NCBI RefSeq assembly: GCF_004762045.1
Contig: NZ_SJOM01000007.1
Location: forward strand, 2,289,555-2,353,554
Length of the DNA stretch: 64,000 bases
Direction of reading: 5' to 3'
Source: Mycobacterium sp. DL99
Lineage (GTDB): Bacteria > Actinomycetota > Actinomycetes > Mycobacteriales > Mycobacteriaceae
Shown here in pieces: positions 29,164 through 38,093 of this stretch. The position numbers were made by a program, and so were the translations under genes. The notes under the pieces are model-generated. The model saw only the letters and a program-made list of their open reading frames with translations, had not been told where the DNA came from and did no database searches. Every line of letters begins with the position of its first letter. Positions within the stretch are counted from its first letter, which is position 1.

Positions 29164-30750
29164 GTGAGTCTTCCCGTTGTTTTGATTGCCGACAAGCTCG
29201 CGGAATCGACCGTCGCCGCCCTCGGCGACCAGGTAGAGGTCAGGTGGGTCGACGGTCCGGACCGCGAGAAGCTGCTCGCTGCCGTGCCGGAAGCCGACGC
29301 GCTTCTGGTGCGTTCCGCCACCACGGTGGACGCCGAGGTCATTGCCGCGGCTCCCAAGCTCAAGATCGTCGCCCGCGCCGGCGTCGGCCTGGACAACGTC
29401 GACGTCGACGCCGCGACCGCCCGCGGGGTGCTCGTGGTCAACGCGCCGACCTCCAACATCCACAGCGCCGCCGAGCACGCCCTGGCCTTGCTGCTGTCCA
29501 CGGCCCGGCAGATCCCCGCCGCTGACGCGACCCTGCGCGATCACACCTGGAAGCGGTCGTCGTTCTCGGGCGTCGAGATCTTCGACAAGACCGTCGGCGT
29601 CGTTGGCCTGGGCCGCATCGGGCAGCTCGTCGCCCAGCGCCTCGCCGCCTTCGGCGCGCACATCGTGGCGTACGACCCCTACGTCTCGCAGGCCCGCGCC
29701 GCCCAGCTCGGCATCGAGTTGCTGCCGCTGGACGAGCTTCTCGGCCGCGCCGACTTCATCTCGGTGCACCTGCCCAAGACCAAGGAGACCGCAGGCCTGC
29801 TCGGCAAGGAGAACCTGGCCAAGACCAAGCCGGGCGTCATCATCGTCAACGCCGCCCGCGGCGGCCTGATCGATGAGCAGGCCCTGGCCGACGCCATCAC
29901 CAGCGGCCATGTGCGCGCCGCCGGCCTCGACGTCTTCTCGACCGAACCGTGCACCGACAGCCCGCTGTTCGAGCTGCCCCAGGTTGTCGTGACCCCGCAC
30001 CTGGGCGCCTCGACCTCTGAGGCGCAGGACCGGGCCGGTACCGATGTGGCCGCCAGCGTGAAGCTGGCGCTGGCCGGCGAGTTCGTGCCGGACGCGGTCA
30101 ACGTCGGCGGCGGATCCGTCGGCGAAGAGGTCGCGCCCTGGCTGGACCTGGTGCGCAAGCTCGGTCTGCTGGCCGGTGCCCTGTCTGACGCGGCCCCGGT
30201 GTCGCTGTCCGTGCAGGCGCGTGGCGAGCTGGCTTCCGAAGACGTTGAGATCCTGAAGCTGTCGGCGCTGCGTGGGTTGTTCTCCGCGGTGGTCGACGAG
30301 CAGGTGACGTTCGTCAACGCGCCGACACTGGCCGCCGACCGTGGCGTGGCCTCCGAGATCAGCACCGCCACCGAGAGCCCTAACCACCGCAGCGTGGTCG
30401 ATGTACGTGTCGTGCACGCTGACGGCAGCGCGCTGAACGTGGCGGGCACCCTGTCCGGGCCGCAGCTGGTCGAGAAGATCGTCCAGATCAACGGACGCAA
30501 CTTCGACCTGCGGGCCGAGGGCTACAACCTCATCGTCCACTACAACGATCAGCCGGGCGCGCTCGGCAAGATCGGCACCCTGCTCGGTGGCGCCAACGTC
30601 AACATCCTGGCCGCGCAGCTGAGCCAGGATGTCGAGGGCGACAGCGCCATCGTGATGCTGCGGCTGGATACCGATGTGCCCGAGGATGTGCGTTCCGCGA
30701 TCGCCGCTGCGGTTGACGCCACGACGCTGGAAGTGGTCGACCTGTCATGA
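29164..30750 (+). CDS. serA: D-3-phosphoglycerate dehydrogenase
   Basis: 528 residues. SerA oxidises 3-phosphoglycerate with NAD+ in the first step of serine synthesis. The nucleotide-binding motif is [19 protein letters not shown], followed by VAYDPY; catalytic His lies in [16 protein letters not shown]. Beyond about residue 315 there is the allosteric-substrate-binding domain and a C-terminal ACT domain ([20 protein letters not shown]), making it the long type I form, as in M. tuberculosis, which is inhibited by serine. GTG at 29164 follows TAGGCT (29152-29157) by six bases: leaderless. leuB overlaps the 3' end. Confidence 0.97.
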   Translation: MSLPVVLIADKLAESTVAALGDQVEVRWVDGPDREKLLAAVPEADALLVRSATTVDAEVIAAAPKLKIVARAGVGLDNVDVDAATARGVLVVNAPTSNIHSAAEHALALLLSTARQIPAADATLRDHTWKRSSFSGVEIFDKTVGVVGLGRIGQLVAQRLAAFGAHIVAYDPYVSQARAAQLGIELLPLDELLGRADFISVHLPKTKETAGLLGKENLAKTKPGVIIVNAARGGLIDEQALADAITSGHVRAAGLDVFSTEPCTDSPLFELPQVVVTPHLGASTSEAQDRAGTDVAASVKLALAGEFVPDAVNVGGGSVGEEVAPWLDLVRKLGLLAGALSDAAPVSLSVQARGELASEDVEILKLSALRGLFSAVVDEQVTFVNAPTLAADRGVASEISTATESPNHRSVVDVRVVHADGSALNVAGTLSGPQLVEKIVQINGRNFDLRAEGYNLIVHYNDQPGALGKIGTLLGGANVNILAAQLSQDVEGDSAIVMLRLDTDVPEDVRSAIAAAVDATTLEVVDLS

Positions 30751-31757
30751 AACTCGCTGTAATCGCCGGCGACGGCATCGGTCCGGAGGTCATCGCCGAG
30801 GCACTGAAGGTGCTCGACGCGGTACTGCCCGGTGTGGACCGGACGGAATACGACCTGGGTGCGCGGCGCTACCACGCGACCGGGGAGACCCTGCCCGAGG
30901 GCTTCGTCGACGAGCTCAAGGGCTACGACGCAATCCTGTTGGGCGCCATTGGTGATCCCTCTGTGCCCAGTGGTGTGCTCGAGCGCGGACTGCTGCTGAA
31001 CATGCGGTTTGCGTTGGACCACCACGTGAACCTGCGCCCGTCGCGGTTGTTCGCCGGGGTTTCCAGCCCGCTGGCGGGCAACCCGGAGATCGACTTCGTG
31101 GTGGTGCGCGAGGGCACCGAGGGTCCCTACACCGGAACCGGCGGCGCGATCCGGGTGGGCACCCCGCACGAGGTTGCCACCGAGGTGTCCACCAACACCC
31201 GGTTCGGTGTGGAGCGCGTGGTGCGCTACGCGTTCGAGAAAGCCCGCGCGCGGCGCAAACACCTCACTCTGGTGCACAAGAACAACGTGCTGGCGTTTGC
31301 CGGCTCTCTGTGGAAGCGCACCGTCGATGAGATCGGTGCGGAATACCCGGACGTCGAGACGGCTTACCAGCACATCGATGCCGCAACCATCCACATGGTC
31401 ACCGACCCGGGCCGCTTCGACGTGATCGTCACCGACAACCTGTTCGGCGACATCATCACCGACCTGGCGGCCGCGGTGTCCGGCGGTATCGGCCTGGCCG
31501 CATCGGGCAACATCGATGCGACGGGCACCAACCCGTCGATGTTCGAACCGGTGCACGGCAGTGCTCCGGATATCGCCGGGCAGGGTCTTGCCGATCCGAC
31601 CGCTGCGGTGATGAGCGTGGCGCTGCTGCTGACCCACCTCGGGGAAACCGACGCGGCGGCGCGGGTCGACAAGGCTGTCAGCGAGCACCTGGCCACCCGT
31701 GGTGACGCCAAGCTCTCGACCAGCGAGGTCGGCGAGCGCATCCTGTCGCTGCTGTAA
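30747..31757 (+). CDS. leuB: 3-isopropylmalate dehydrogenase
   Basis: 336 residues. LeuB oxidatively decarboxylates 3-isopropylmalate with NAD+ and a divalent metal in leucine synthesis. Motifs: [35 protein letters not shown], the catalytic Tyr/Lys region ([11 protein letters not shown]), and the metal site [20 protein letters not shown]. The length is that of the actinobacterial form. The ATG overlaps the serA stop (ATGA), so serine and leucine synthesis genes are cotranscribed. A strong terminator follows. Confidence 0.96.
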   Translation: MKLAVIAGDGIGPEVIAEALKVLDAVLPGVDRTEYDLGARRYHATGETLPEGFVDELKGYDAILLGAIGDPSVPSGVLERGLLLNMRFALDHHVNLRPSRLFAGVSSPLAGNPEIDFVVVREGTEGPYTGTGGAIRVGTPHEVATEVSTNTRFGVERVVRYAFEKARARRKHLTLVHKNNVLAFAGSLWKRTVDEIGAEYPDVETAYQHIDAATIHMVTDPGRFDVIVTDNLFGDIITDLAAAVSGGIGLAASGNIDATGTNPSMFEPVHGSAPDIAGQGLADPTAAVMSVALLLTHLGETDAAARVDKAVSEHLATRGDAKLSTSEVGERILSLL

Positions 31758-31767
31758 AGATCTCTGC

Positions 31768-31824
31768 CGAGCAGACGCAAAGTGCCCCAGATCGCTTGAT
31801 TTGGGGCACTTTTACGTCTGCTCG
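31768..31824. terminator. Terminator after leuB
   Basis: A two-part inverted repeat: outer arms CGAGCAGACG (31768-31777) and CGTCTGCTCG (31815-31824), inner arms AAAGTGCCCCA and TGGGGCACTTTT around an 11-base loop. On the plus strand the inner stem is followed by TTTT and on the minus strand by TTTGCG, so it can act in both directions between leuB and the convergent VWA gene. The GAGCAGACG outer arm is also found next to the terminator at 60.4 kb. Confidence 0.8.
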
Positions 31825-31841
31825 CGGTATCGGCGGCGTCG

Positions 31842-32801
31842 CTACACCGGCAGTCTGCGGTTGACCAGCAACGCGCACCCGGCGGCGGCGAGTGCGGCCA
31901 ATGCGCCGGCCCGCAGCCACCATCCGCGATCGGGGCCGCTGATCGTCTGATATCCGATCTGCTGCTGGATCGCTTGATAGTTGCGGTTCAGCTCATCGAT
32001 GTCAGTGGCGGTGTAGGGCTCACCACCGGACAACGTGGCGATGCGCTTGAGCATCTCGTCGTCGACGGGTACCGGCACCTGATTGTTCTCGAGCGCGACC
32101 CAGCCGTCCTTGGTGCCGAACGCAATTGTGGACACCGGTACGCCCTGGTCTTTCGCGGCTCGTGCGGCGGTGTAGGCGCCACGCGGGTTGTCGGGATTGG
32201 CGGGTTTGTTTGCCGCGCCATCGGACTCGAGCACGATCCGCGCGGGCGGAGCATCGGAGTTATCGGCCGCGAGTACCTGGCCGACAGATGAAATCGATTG
32301 CAGTGCAGTGAATATTGCTTCACCTGTGGCTGTCGCGTCGTTGAGACTCAGGTGGTCGAGGGCCTGCACCGTGGCTTCGTGATCCGGCGTCGGTGATACC
32401 AGTAGGGCAGCGTTACCCGCGAAAGCCACCAGGCCCAGGTTCACCCCGGGTGTGAGCTGTTCGGCGAACTGTTTGGCGGCGTCCTGGGCTGCCGCCAGCC
32501 GTGTGGGGGTGACATCGGTGGCGCCCATCGACCGGGACTCGTCGATGACGAGCATGATCACCGCACGGTTGCGAGGGATGCGGATCTCGCGCGTCGGCCC
32601 CGCCAGCGCCACGGTGAGCAGGACCAGTGAGCACAGCCCGAGTGCCACCGGTAGATGACGTTTCCACCGGCGCGGCGCGGTGTGGCCGGTGAACCGACGA
32701 AACAGACGTTGTCTGCGGATCTGGGCGACGACATAGAGCACCAGCAGCGCAACCGGCACCGCCAGCAGCGCCAGCCAACCCGGTTCAGACAGCGCCCTCA
32801 T
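31842..32801 (-). CDS. VWA-domain membrane protein (Rv1481-like), paralogue 1
   Basis: 319 residues. Two N-terminal membrane helices (LALLAVPVALLVLYVVAQI and LPVALGLCSLVLLTVALAG) precede a von Willebrand factor A domain at about residues 80-290; a C-terminal helix (LRAGALAALAAAGCALLV) ends in the family's NRRLPV tail. The MIDAS metal site is complete: DESRS, the Thr in ATGEAIFTAL, and Asp in LESDG. This is the layout of mycobacterial Rv1481, normally next to MoxR AAA+ ATPase and a DUF58 gene; neither is present here. It is divergent from a second copy at 32982. Function is unknown. Confidence 0.85.
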   Translation of the reverse strand: MRALSEPGWLALLAVPVALLVLYVVAQIRRQRLFRRFTGHTAPRRWKRHLPVALGLCSLVLLTVALAGPTREIRIPRNRAVIMLVIDESRSMGATDVTPTRLAAAQDAAKQFAEQLTPGVNLGLVAFAGNAALLVSPTPDHEATVQALDHLSLNDATATGEAIFTALQSISSVGQVLAADNSDAPPARIVLESDGAANKPANPDNPRGAYTAARAAKDQGVPVSTIAFGTKDGWVALENNQVPVPVDDEMLKRIATLSGGEPYTATDIDELNRNYQAIQQQIGYQTISGPDRGWWLRAGALAALAAAGCALLVNRRLPV

Positions 32802-32927
32802 CAGCAGCGCCTCCTTGTCCGGGCCAGGCGAACGGAACTATCGGCCGAGTCGAATCTCACCGTTGACACCATCCGTTCCGTTTCGCTGCGCCCAGTCGAG
32901 CCACCGGGTGTACTTCAGGTTCAGTTA

Positions 32928-32933
32928 TATACT
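32928..32933 (+). promoter_or_regulatory. Possible -10 element in the VWA intergenic region
   Basis: TATACT is the best -10-like hexamer in the 180-base gap between the two divergent VWA genes, 48 bases before the second ATG; no convincing -35 is seen at the right distance. The rest of the gap holds no other element I can support. An AAAGG sequence about 12 bases before the ATG at 32982 may be the ribosome binding site. Confidence 0.35.
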
Positions 32934-32981
32934 CAAGCAAGCGTTTGATCGTGATGGGATGCATCGAAAGGCCGGAATCTC

Positions 32982-33980
32982 ATGCTGAACGACCTGAGCC
33001 TTTCCGGATTTGCCCATCCTTTGTACTTCCTGTGCCTGCTCGCCGTCGTGGCGATTGCTGTCGCCTACCTGTGGGTGCAGCGAACCCGGCGGAAGCGCGT
33101 GTTGCGGTTCGCCAACATGGAGGTGCTCGAGCAAGTCGCTGCCGCACAGACGCCAAGTCGTTGGCGTCACCTGCCCGCCGCGCTGCTCGTTTCTGCACTG
33201 GCCTTGATGACCACCGCGATGGCCGGCCCGACTGACGACATCCGTGTCCCGCGGAATCGCGCGGTGGTCATGTTGGTCATCGACGTATCCGAATCGATGG
33301 CCGCCACAGACGTGCCGCCGAGCCGGATCGAGGCAGCCCGCGATGCGGCGACGCACTTCGCCGACCAACTCACCCCGGGGATCAACCTCGGACTGGTCAA
33401 ATTCTCTTCGAGCGCTGTGATGCTGGTGGCCCCGACAGCGGATCACGATGCCGTCAAGCGCGCGGTCGCCACGCTGCAACCCGAGCCACGCACCGCGACC
33501 GGCGAGGGGATCTTCACCGCACTGCAGGCCATCGCTACGGCCGGGGCGGTAATGGGCGGAGGCGATGGCCCACCGCCGGCCAGGATCGTTCTGGAGTCTG
33601 ATGGCAAGGAGACGGTGCCCGGGAATCCGGACGATCCGCGCGGCGCGTTCTCTGCGGCACGAGCCGCACGCGACCAGGACGTGCCGATCTCGACGATTTC
33701 GTTCGGAACCCCTTACGGCACTGTGAATATGGACGACCAGCAGATACCGGTTCCCGTCGATGACAGCACCCTGCAGAAGATCGTCGAGATCAGCCACGGT
33801 CAGGCCTATCACGCGGGCAGTCTCGATGAACTCAATTCGGTCTACTCAGAATTGGAGCAGCAGGTCGGGTATGAGACGGTGCGCGGGGACGCCAGCGCCG
33901 GTTGGATCGGGTTGTCGCTCTTGGTGATGACAGCCGCGGTGACTACGGGCATTCTCGTCAATCGGCGGCTACCGTTGTAG
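32982..33980 (+). CDS. VWA-domain membrane protein (Rv1481-like), paralogue 2
   Basis: 332 residues, with the same plan as the neighbouring paralogue: membrane helices at about 14-30 and 65-83, VWA domain with MIDAS residues DVSES, Thr in [10 protein letters not shown] and Asp in LESDG, and a C-terminal helix ending NRRLPL. It starts [11 protein letters not shown], closer to canonical Rv1481 than the first copy. The lytic transglycosylase begins three bases after its stop, so the two are one operon. In related MoxR systems the VWA protein is a membrane-bound adaptor that senses or assembles envelope proteins; a cell-wall role here is inference from the neighbour. Confidence 0.87.
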   Translation: MLNDLSLSGFAHPLYFLCLLAVVAIAVAYLWVQRTRRKRVLRFANMEVLEQVAAAQTPSRWRHLPAALLVSALALMTTAMAGPTDDIRVPRNRAVVMLVIDVSESMAATDVPPSRIEAARDAATHFADQLTPGINLGLVKFSSSAVMLVAPTADHDAVKRAVATLQPEPRTATGEGIFTALQAIATAGAVMGGGDGPPPARIVLESDGKETVPGNPDDPRGAFSAARAARDQDVPISTISFGTPYGTVNMDDQQIPVPVDDSTLQKIVEISHGQAYHAGSLDELNSVYSELEQQVGYETVRGDASAGWIGLSLLVMTAAVTTGILVNRRLPL

Positions 33981-33983
33981 GAC

Positions 33984-34718
33984 ATGGATGTGGCGCGCCA
34001 ACGTTGGCGACAACCGGTCGCGGTCATCGCCGCCACCGCTATCCTGCTCGCCTCAAGCTGCAGCGGCCACTTCGCTTCGCCCATCCCGGAAGGGATCCCG
34101 CCGCCACCGGGTGATCCGGTGCCCGATATCGACATCTCGGCCCGGGGCCGGCCCGCCGACCAACTCGCAGCATGGGCTGCACCTCGCGCCGCCGCGATGG
34201 GCCTCCCGGCCGCCGCGCTGGAGGCGTACGCGTACGCGGCCAAGGTTGCGGAGGTGGTGAATCCGGGGTGCCATATCGGCTGGACCACCTTGGCCGGAAT
34301 CGGCACCGTGGAAAGTCGCAATGGCACCTACCGGGGAGCCACGATCGCACCCAACGGCGATGTTGCCCCGCCCATCCGTGGTGTGAGACTCGATGGCACC
34401 AACGGCAATCTCCGCATCATCGAAGAGGCCGGCACCGACCAAGCCGAGTACGCGCAGGCCATGGGGCCCATGCAGTTCATCCCGGAGACGTGGCGACTCT
34501 ACGGTGTCGATGCCCACAACGACGGGGTGGTCAATGTCGACAACATCGATGATGCGGCGCTGGCCGCGGCGGGATACCTGTGTTACCGCGGCGGCGATCT
34601 GTCCACCCGGCTGGGATGGCTGGATGCGCTCTTGGCCTACAACGACTCCGGACTGTATGTGCGTACGGTCCGAGACTGGGCGACGGCTTACGCGGCAGGG
34701 CATTCGTTGTGGGCGTGA
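33984..34718 (+). CDS. Lytic murein transglycosylase, lipoprotein
   Basis: 244 residues. An N-terminal signal with lipobox LASSC suggests a lipoprotein outside the membrane. The catalytic domain (about 80-244) is of the lytic transglycosylase B/SLT-2 type: the likely catalytic Glu is in IGTVESRNG, followed by AMGPMQFIPETWRLYG and the repeated GDLSTRLGWLDALLAYN. These enzymes cleave peptidoglycan glycan strands to 1,6-anhydromuramoyl products. Only three bases separate it from the VWA gene, so coupled expression is likely. Downstream, a short tandem repeat precedes the convergent MFS gene. Confidence 0.87.
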   Translation: MDVARQRWRQPVAVIAATAILLASSCSGHFASPIPEGIPPPPGDPVPDIDISARGRPADQLAAWAAPRAAAMGLPAAALEAYAYAAKVAEVVNPGCHIGWTTLAGIGTVESRNGTYRGATIAPNGDVAPPIRGVRLDGTNGNLRIIEEAGTDQAEYAQAMGPMQFIPETWRLYGVDAHNDGVVNVDNIDDAALAAAGYLCYRGGDLSTRLGWLDALLAYNDSGLYVRTVRDWATAYAAGHSLWA

Positions 34719-34756
34719 CCGGCGTCGATCTGTGCCTTCGGACAAGCGCTCACGGA

Positions 34757-34816
34757 CTATTGCTCTTCGCGCAAGCGCTCATCGTGCCCTATTGCTCTTC
34801 GCGCAAGCGCTCATCG
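34757..34816. repeat. Tandem 32-bp duplication at the MFS gene stop
   Basis: The 28 bases from CTATTGCTCTTCGCGCAAGC at 34757-34784 recur exactly at 34789-34816, a period of 32 bp, and a degenerate partial copy (CAAGCGCTCACGGAC) lies just before. The second copy contains the last seven codons and the stop of the MFS gene (read on the minus strand). The first copy is therefore a duplicated gene end lying outside the gene, probably from replication slippage. Confidence 0.85.
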
Positions 34817-35982
34817 GCCGGCACGAGGGGGACCGCCAACAACGGCAACAACGCACACACCGCAAAAGCCGCCGGGTAGCCCGCCACACCGATCAGCGCA
34901 CCGAACAACGGTGCCGAGCTGGCGGTCGCCAGGTGCTGGCTGGTGTTCTGTGTACCCAGTGCGCGTCCGCTCCAGAACGGACCGGCGATCTCGGCGATCG
35001 CCGTGAACGCCAAACCGTTGTCGGACACCGTGATCACCGAGGCGATCACGATCAGCGCGACACTGATCGGTGAACCCAGCCAATCGGTGAGCGCCAGCAG
35101 CCCCATCGTCGCTGCTGCGGCCAACGCAATCGTCCGGATAGGCCGCAGCCGCTGCCCGACGACATCGGACCATCGGCCCGCCGCGATCCGCCCTGCCGCG
35201 CCCAGCAATTGAGCGACGGTCACCAGTGTGCCCGCCGATGCCGCAGACCAACCCCGGTCGCTCATCAACCACACCAGGGTGAAGGTCCACACCACGCCCT
35301 GGGGGATCACCAGCAGTACCGACACCGCGTGGATGCGCCACAACACGTTTGAGCGGCGGTACGGGTTGGCCAGGTGTTCGGCCGGTGCCTCGTGGCGGGC
35401 CGGCCGGGGCGGATCCAGCACGCCCACAGCGCAGATCACCGCCGAGAGCACACACACCACCGCAGGGAACAGCAGTGCCGTCGCGGTGCCGTGGCTTTCG
35501 GCCAGGCGCGGAATCACCAACGCGCCCGAGCCGACACCCAAAGGTGTTGCCGTCTGCCGGATTCCCATCGCCAGCCCACGCTGTTCAGGTGGGAACCAGC
35601 CCACCACGACCCGCCCGCTCGCCGAATTACTACTGGCCGCAGCCATTCCACCCAGCAGCAGGAACAGTCCGACGGACATCAGGGAATCCGCCGCAGCCGC
35701 CCCGAAGGCCGCCGCGGCGGTCAGGGCCGAGCCCACCGTCAGCACGATCCGTTCGCCTACCCGGTCAACGATGTACCCCCAGGCGATCAGGGTGAGCACC
35801 AGTCCGAAGCTCGGCATCGACGACAGCAGACCGGCCTTGGCCAGATCCAGGCCACGCTCGGCGTGCAGGGTGGGGATGAGGAACGCGGCGCCGTTGATGA
35901 ACACGTTGGCGCATGTGGTCGCGGTGAGTGCGATCGCCAACATCGACCAACGGCGAAACGTGCTGATCGACGAAACAGCCAT
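34789..35982 (-). CDS. Major facilitator superfamily permease (Rv2994-like)
   Basis: 397 residues with about 12 hydrophobic helices. The N-terminal half contains GYIVDRVGERIVLTVGSAL, an MFS motif A variant (loop 2-3), and VGWFPPEQRGLAMGIRQTATP, typical of the helix 4-5 region of nitrate/oxalate-like and drug antiporters. No substrate can be assigned. ATG 35982 (MAVSSISTF) begins just before the first helix; longer in-frame extensions read into the promoter region. In M. tuberculosis Rv2994 sits beside leuB; here the VWA and transglycosylase genes lie between. The stop is within a tandem repeat. Confidence 0.85.
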   Translation of the reverse strand: MAVSSISTFRRWSMLAIALTATTCANVFINGAAFLIPTLHAERGLDLAKAGLLSSMPSFGLVLTLIAWGYIVDRVGERIVLTVGSALTAAAAFGAAAADSLMSVGLFLLLGGMAAASSNSASGRVVVGWFPPEQRGLAMGIRQTATPLGVGSGALVIPRLAESHGTATALLFPAVVCVLSAVICAVGVLDPPRPARHEAPAEHLANPYRRSNVLWRIHAVSVLLVIPQGVVWTFTLVWLMSDRGWSAASAGTLVTVAQLLGAAGRIAAGRWSDVVGQRLRPIRTIALAAAATMGLLALTDWLGSPISVALIVIASVITVSDNGLAFTAIAEIAGPFWSGRALGTQNTSQHLATASSAPLFGALIGVAGYPAAFAVCALLPLLAVPLVPADERLREEQ

Positions 35983-36003
35983 GCGTGCATCGTTCCACGG
36001 ATA

Positions 36004-36039
36004 TCTCAAAATATTGAACCTGTGTCCCAATATATGAGA
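36004..36039. promoter_or_regulatory. AT-rich inverted repeat between MFS and lipase genes
   Basis: TCTCAAAATATTG (36004-36016) and CAATATATGAGA (36028-36039) are imperfect inverted arms around an 11-base centre, unusually AT-rich for this genome. It lies in the 86-base gap between the divergent MFS and lipase genes, close to both starts, so it could be an operator for either. No regulator gene is adjacent. Confidence 0.45.
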
Positions 36040-36068
36040 CCGATGAAAAGCTGACCTAAGCTGTGCCG

Positions 36069-37247
36069 GTGAAGTTGTGGTTGACGGCAACCGTTTTGCT
36101 GATGTGTGGACTTGTGGCGGCACCGACCGCGGCGGCGGCCGTGCCGAACTGGTCGGGCCTCGATGCCCGTCACTACGACGCGCCCATTCCCGTGGCCGGA
36201 ACCCTGATCGAGGCGGTCCCGTTGGATCCCGCACTGTCGGTACCGGGTGCGGCGAGTGCCTACCGCATCCTCTACTCGACTGTCGATCAACATGATTCGC
36301 CGGCGCTGAGTACCGCCGTGGTGTTCATCCCGCACGGCCAGGCGCCCGAGGGTGGCTGGCCCACGATCGCATGGGCACACGGCACGGTCGGACTGGGTGA
36401 CGATTGCGCACCGTCGGCACAGCCGCGCACCGCAAGGGATGTCGAGTATCTGACGCACTGGCTTGACCAGGGCTACGCCGTCGTCGGCTCCGATTACGCC
36501 GGGCTGGGCACCCCGGGGCTGATGAGCTACCTCAACACCGTGGCCACCGCCCACAGCGTCGTCGACTCGGTGATCGCGATGCACCACATGGATCTGCCGT
36601 TGTCGCCGAAATGGGCCATCGTGGGTCAGTCTCAGGGCGGCGGGGCCGCGGTCAACAGCGCACGCTGGGCCACCGAATTCAGCCGGGGGACCGGCCTGGA
36701 CTATCGCGGCGTGGTGGCCACCGGGACGCCGTTCAATGTCGAGGGCATCGTGAAGCAGGCGGGCCCCGATATGGCGCTGCCGCCGAATCTGGGACCGGCG
36801 GCCAACAGCTATACCGGCTACATCCTGGCCGGGTTCCGGGAAGCTCGTCCCGACATCGACGTCAACAGTGTCCTCACCCCGGCCGGGCTGGATGCCGTGG
36901 ACAAGGCGGAGACGCTGTGTAAGCCGCAACTCGATCAGCAGCTCACCGGGATGACGCCGACGGCGTTCTTCCGCGCGCCGCTGGACACCCTGCCCGGCGC
37001 CTCGGAGGCTCTCGACGCCTACCTGGGCACGCCGACCAGCGGTTACGACCGGCCGATCTTCCTCGGCGTCGGACTCCTGGACCGCGATGTCCCGCCGAAC
37101 ATGTCACTGCAACTCGATGAGCAGCTGCGGGCGAACGGACAGGACGTCACACTCAAGGTCTATCCCGACGAAGATCACTCGGGCACCGTGCTGGCCTCGG
37201 TCCCGGATTCCACGCCGTTCCTGGCCGCGGCATTCGCGGCCGACTGA
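36069..37247 (+). CDS. Secreted lipase/esterase (alpha/beta hydrolase, LIP family)
   Basis: 392 residues. A Sec signal peptide (LWLTATVLLMCGLVAAPTAAAA) precedes an alpha/beta-hydrolase of the secretory lipase family. The oxyanion strand is TIAWAHGTVGLGDDC, the nucleophile elbow IVGQSQGGGAAVN, the acid probably in GLLDRDVPP, and the His in YPDEDHSGTV. Paired cysteines may form disulfides. It would hydrolyse esters outside the cell. GTG at 36069 follows TAAGCT (36057-36062) by six bases, so a leaderless start is preferred; a GTG at 36063 in the same frame is also possible. Confidence 0.87.
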   Translation: MKLWLTATVLLMCGLVAAPTAAAAVPNWSGLDARHYDAPIPVAGTLIEAVPLDPALSVPGAASAYRILYSTVDQHDSPALSTAVVFIPHGQAPEGGWPTIAWAHGTVGLGDDCAPSAQPRTARDVEYLTHWLDQGYAVVGSDYAGLGTPGLMSYLNTVATAHSVVDSVIAMHHMDLPLSPKWAIVGQSQGGGAAVNSARWATEFSRGTGLDYRGVVATGTPFNVEGIVKQAGPDMALPPNLGPAANSYTGYILAGFREARPDIDVNSVLTPAGLDAVDKAETLCKPQLDQQLTGMTPTAFFRAPLDTLPGASEALDAYLGTPTSGYDRPIFLGVGLLDRDVPPNMSLQLDEQLRANGQDVTLKVYPDEDHSGTVLASVPDSTPFLAAAFAAD

Positions 37248-37307
37248 CGGAATCCGACCGGAGGCGTCCGCGCTGGTGGTCGGACGCTGCGCACTACCCT
37301 GGTCAAA

Positions 37308-38084
37308 ATGCGCTTAGGTCGAATCGCCAGTCCCGACGGCGTCGCTTTCGTCAGTGTCGAAGGCGACGGCGCCGATGCCGTCTGCAAAGAGATCGCCGAG
37401 CATCCGTTCGGCAATCCCAACTTCACCGGGCGGAGTTGGCCGCTGGCCGACGTCCGCCTGCTGGCGCCCATCCTGGCCAGCAAGGTCATCTGTATGGGCA
37501 AGAACTACGAGGCCCACGCAGCGGAGATGGGTGGGGTAGCTCCCGAGGATCCGGTGATCTTCCTCAAACCCAACACCGCGATCATCGGGCCCAACGTGCC
37601 GATCCAGTTGCCGGCCGACGCCAATCCCGTTCACCACGAGGGTGAGCTGGCCATCGTCATCGGGCGGCCCTGCAAGGACGTGCCCGCCGCACGTGCGGCC
37701 GAGAACATTCTGGGCTACACCATCGCCAACGACATCTCGGCGCGCGACCAGCAGGCCAAGGACGGCCAGTGGATGCGGGCCAAGGGCCACGACACCTTCT
37801 GTCCCGTGGGCCCGTGGATCGTCAACGATCTCGATCCCTCGGACCTGGAGATCCGCACCGAGGTGAACGGAGAAGTGCGCCAGCGCAGCCGGACCTCGCT
37901 GATGATCCATGACATCGGTGCCATCGTCGAGTGGGCCTCGGCGGTGATGACGCTGCTTCCTGGCGACCTGATCCTCACCGGAACCCCCGAAGGTGTCGGC
38001 CCCATCGAAGACGGGGACACCGTGAGCGTCACCGTCGAGGGCATCGGCACCCTTACCAATCCCGTTGTACGCAAGCAGAAGTAG
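37308..38084 (+). CDS. Fumarylacetoacetate hydrolase-family protein (Rv2993c-like)
   Basis: 258 residues. The FAH fold signature is clear: ICMGKNYEAHAAEMG, FLKPNTAIIGP, the metal-binding HHEGELAIVIGRP and GYTIANDISARDQQ, then TFCPVGPWIV and DLILTGTPEGVGP. Members are Mg2+-dependent hydrolases, decarboxylases or isomerases acting on 2-oxo acids, such as acylpyruvases; the substrate is unknown. ATG at 37308 lies seven bases after TACCCT (37295-37300), predicting a leaderless mRNA. gltX follows at once, as in M. tuberculosis Rv2993c-Rv2992c. Confidence 0.92.
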   Translation: MRLGRIASPDGVAFVSVEGDGADAVCKEIAEHPFGNPNFTGRSWPLADVRLLAPILASKVICMGKNYEAHAAEMGGVAPEDPVIFLKPNTAIIGPNVPIQLPADANPVHHEGELAIVIGRPCKDVPAARAAENILGYTIANDISARDQQAKDGQWMRAKGHDTFCPVGPWIVNDLDPSDLEIRTEVNGEVRQRSRTSLMIHDIGAIVEWASAVMTLLPGDLILTGTPEGVGPIEDGDTVSVTVEGIGTLTNPVVRKQK

Positions 38085-38093
38085 AGGTAAGTG

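Noticed and set aside
29110..30540. N-terminal extension of the FAD oxidoreductase to 955 residues
   Set aside because: The extra part is antisense to serA and has no domain; the FAD-binding fold begins right after ATG 29109.
31842..33980. Divergent VWA genes as a toxin-antitoxin or defence module
   Set aside because: Both proteins are full-length membrane VWA proteins of a housekeeping-type family; no nuclease, ATPase or small antitoxin is nearby.
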